This document shows, one piece after another, positions 21,208 through 22,306 of a stretch of DNA of 22,306 bases. A model generated the notes under the pieces. It did not search any database. It worked only from the letters and a program-made list of their open reading frames with translations, and was not told where the DNA came from. Both the position numbers and the translations under genes were made by a program. The stretch spans positions 1 to 22,306 of the forward strand of contig NZ_CALEFV010000066.1 in NCBI RefSeq assembly GCF_937877005.1. Direction: 5' to 3'. The stretch's first letter is position 1; the number at the start of each line of letters is the position of its first letter. This stretch comes from an uncultured Fibrobacter sp. Lineage in GTDB: Bacteria > Fibrobacterota > Fibrobacteria > Fibrobacterales > Fibrobacteraceae.

Positions 21208-22306
21208 ATGATCAAGAAACTTGTTACAACATACAACCAAACTAGGATGGATGTGCGTATCGGGATTGCCATCATCCTCGGAACCCTTTTAGGTATTCTC
21301 GCCCCCAACCAGCATTGGATTAGCTCAATTGGCACCCTCTTTGTCGGAGCAATGAAGGGTATCGCACCAATTCTAGTCTTTATTCTCATCACGAATTCAC
21401 TTGCAATAGGCAAAACTACCCTGGACCGCAGATTCGGTAAAGTCATACTTCTTTACATTTCCAGCACCATTCTGGCGGCAATGGCCGCCATCGGTGCAAG
21501 CTTCCTATTTCCGCAAAAACTCCTTCTAGCAGGTGAAGCGACCGCATCGAGCATTCTTCCTAAAGGAATCGGAGAAATTCTCGACAACCTGCTAATCCGC
21601 GCCGTGTCGAACCCTTTCGAAGCTATCACGCAAGCCAATTACATTGGTATTCTGGTCTGGGCAATCATCTTCGGCTTTGCCCTCAAGGTCCATGCTTCGG
21701 ATTCTACCAAGGAACTCCTGCATGATGCTGCCAGGTCAGTCACAGCAATCGTACGCTGGATTATCAATCTCGCCCCGTTTGGCATCATGAGTCTTCTATT
21801 TGATTCTATTGCAACTAACGGCCTCTCCTCGTTCAAGACCTACGGAACACTAATTGCCGTGATAGCCGGATCCATCCTGTTCACCACGTTTGTCATAGCC
21901 CCCACAATTGTAGGAATCACCATCAAGCGCGATCCCTACCCGCTACTGCTTTTCTGCCTAAAGGAAAGCGGTCTAACGGCGCTTTTCACCCGCAGTTCCG
22001 CTGCGAATATTCCCGTGAACATGGAACTTTGCGAAAAACTCAAGCTCGATCCCAAATTCTACTCCGTCTCGATACCCCTCGGAGCAACCATCAACATGAA
22101 TGGAGCCGCCATCACGATCGCCATCATGACGCTCGCTATCGCGAACACCCTCGGAATTTCGGTCGACTTCCCAACCGCTCTCACACTCTGCATCGTTTCA
22201 ACCATCGGTGCATGCGGTGCTAGCGGTATTGCAGGCGGATCACTCTTCCTGATTCCCATGAGCTGTTCGTTCCTAGGAATTTCAAACGATCTCGCCATGC
22301 AAGTCG
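21208..22306 (+). CDS. sstT: SstT-like Na+/serine-threonine symporter, N-terminal part (3' end outside window)
   Basis: The reading frame from the ATG at 21208 stays open to the window end, giving 366 residues. It is a dicarboxylate/amino acid:cation symporter family (DAACS) protein with repeated hydrophobic segments. The SstT-type signatures are LFTRSSAANIPVNMELCEKL, IPLGATINMNGAAITIAIMTLAIA and CGASGIAGGSLFLIPMSCSFLGI, the latter two being the re-entrant loop and substrate/sodium site regions of the family. It is expected in the inner membrane, taking up serine and threonine with sodium. GAAGG 6 nt before the ATG is a good ribosome site. The AT-rich 130-bp region before it (21076-21207) serves both this gene and the divergent ligase gene. 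Glutamate-type DAACS transporters are the main alternative, but the RSSAANIPVN motif favours SstT. Confidence 0.9.
   Translation, partial: MIKKLVTTYNQTRMDVRIGIAIILGTLLGILAPNQHWISSIGTLFVGAMKGIAPILVFILITNSLAIGKTTLDRRFGKVILLYISSTILAAMAAIGASFLFPQKLLLAGEATASSILPKGIGEILDNLLIRAVSNPFEAITQANYIGILVWAIIFGFALKVHASDSTKELLHDAARSVTAIVRWIINLAPFGIMSLLFDSIATNGLSSFKTYGTLIAVIAGSILFTTFVIAPTIVGITIKRDPYPLLLFCLKESGLTALFTRSSAANIPVNMELCEKLKLDPKFYSVSIPLGATINMNGAAITIAIMTLAIANTLGISVDFPTALTLCIVSTIGACGASGIAGGSLFLIPMSCSFLGISNDLAMQV

Overview
The window looks like chromosomal core DNA of a Fibrobacter species (phylum Fibrobacterota). The clearest marker is a lipoprotein at 10282-11199 with a serine-rich linker and a FISUMP-type domain (TIGR02145, the Fibrobacter succinogenes major paralogous domain). 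Further support comes from the long, three-domain form of IspG, the rpsO-pnp pair, DUF4416 and the Bacteroidota-like promoter elements. I see no mobile element, CRISPR array, tRNA or rRNA.

Layout. 1-454: 3' end of a peptidase U32 family gene, convergent with an RNase HI gene (460-1056, minus). 1083-4581: three overlapping plus-strand genes, namely a half-length GT9-like protein, a PHP-domain phosphoesterase and a predicted outer-membrane beta-barrel. 4590-5348 (minus): secreted glutamine cyclotransferase. 5526-7242: DUF4416, DUF486 membrane protein and a secreted M23/LysM endopeptidase. 7208-7864 (minus): thiE. 7959-8735: type IV pilin-like protein. 8739-9998 (minus): thiH. 10282-11199 (minus): FISUMP lipoprotein. 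11668-14229: rpsO-pnp, closed by a strong terminator. 14362-16068: seven-helix membrane HD-GYP phosphodiesterase. 16136-17875: ispG. 18006-19172: serA. 19300-21075 (minus): long-chain acyl-CoA ligase. 21208 to the end: an SstT-like Na+/serine-threonine symporter that runs off the window.

The genes are mostly housekeeping: RNA turnover (RNase HI, PHP phosphoesterase, PNPase), cofactor and isoprenoid supply (ThiE, ThiH, IspG), serine synthesis and uptake (SerA, SstT), fatty-acid activation and cell-envelope proteins.

The most interesting signal is in the gene starts. Five genes (1083, DUF4416, thiE, pilin, ispG) have a TAnnTTTN element ending exactly 5 nt before the start codon, and rnhA has one ending 4 nt before. 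This resembles the Bacteroidota -7 element TAnnTTTG and predicts transcription beginning at or next to the start codon, that is leaderless mRNAs. These six genes have no Shine-Dalgarno sequence, while rpsO, pnp, serA, the FISUMP gene, the acyl-CoA ligase and sstT do. Other notable structure: a long structured rpsO leader preceded by a heptad tandem repeat, an orphan terminator-like hairpin before DUF4416, and hairpin-rich intergenic elements around serA.
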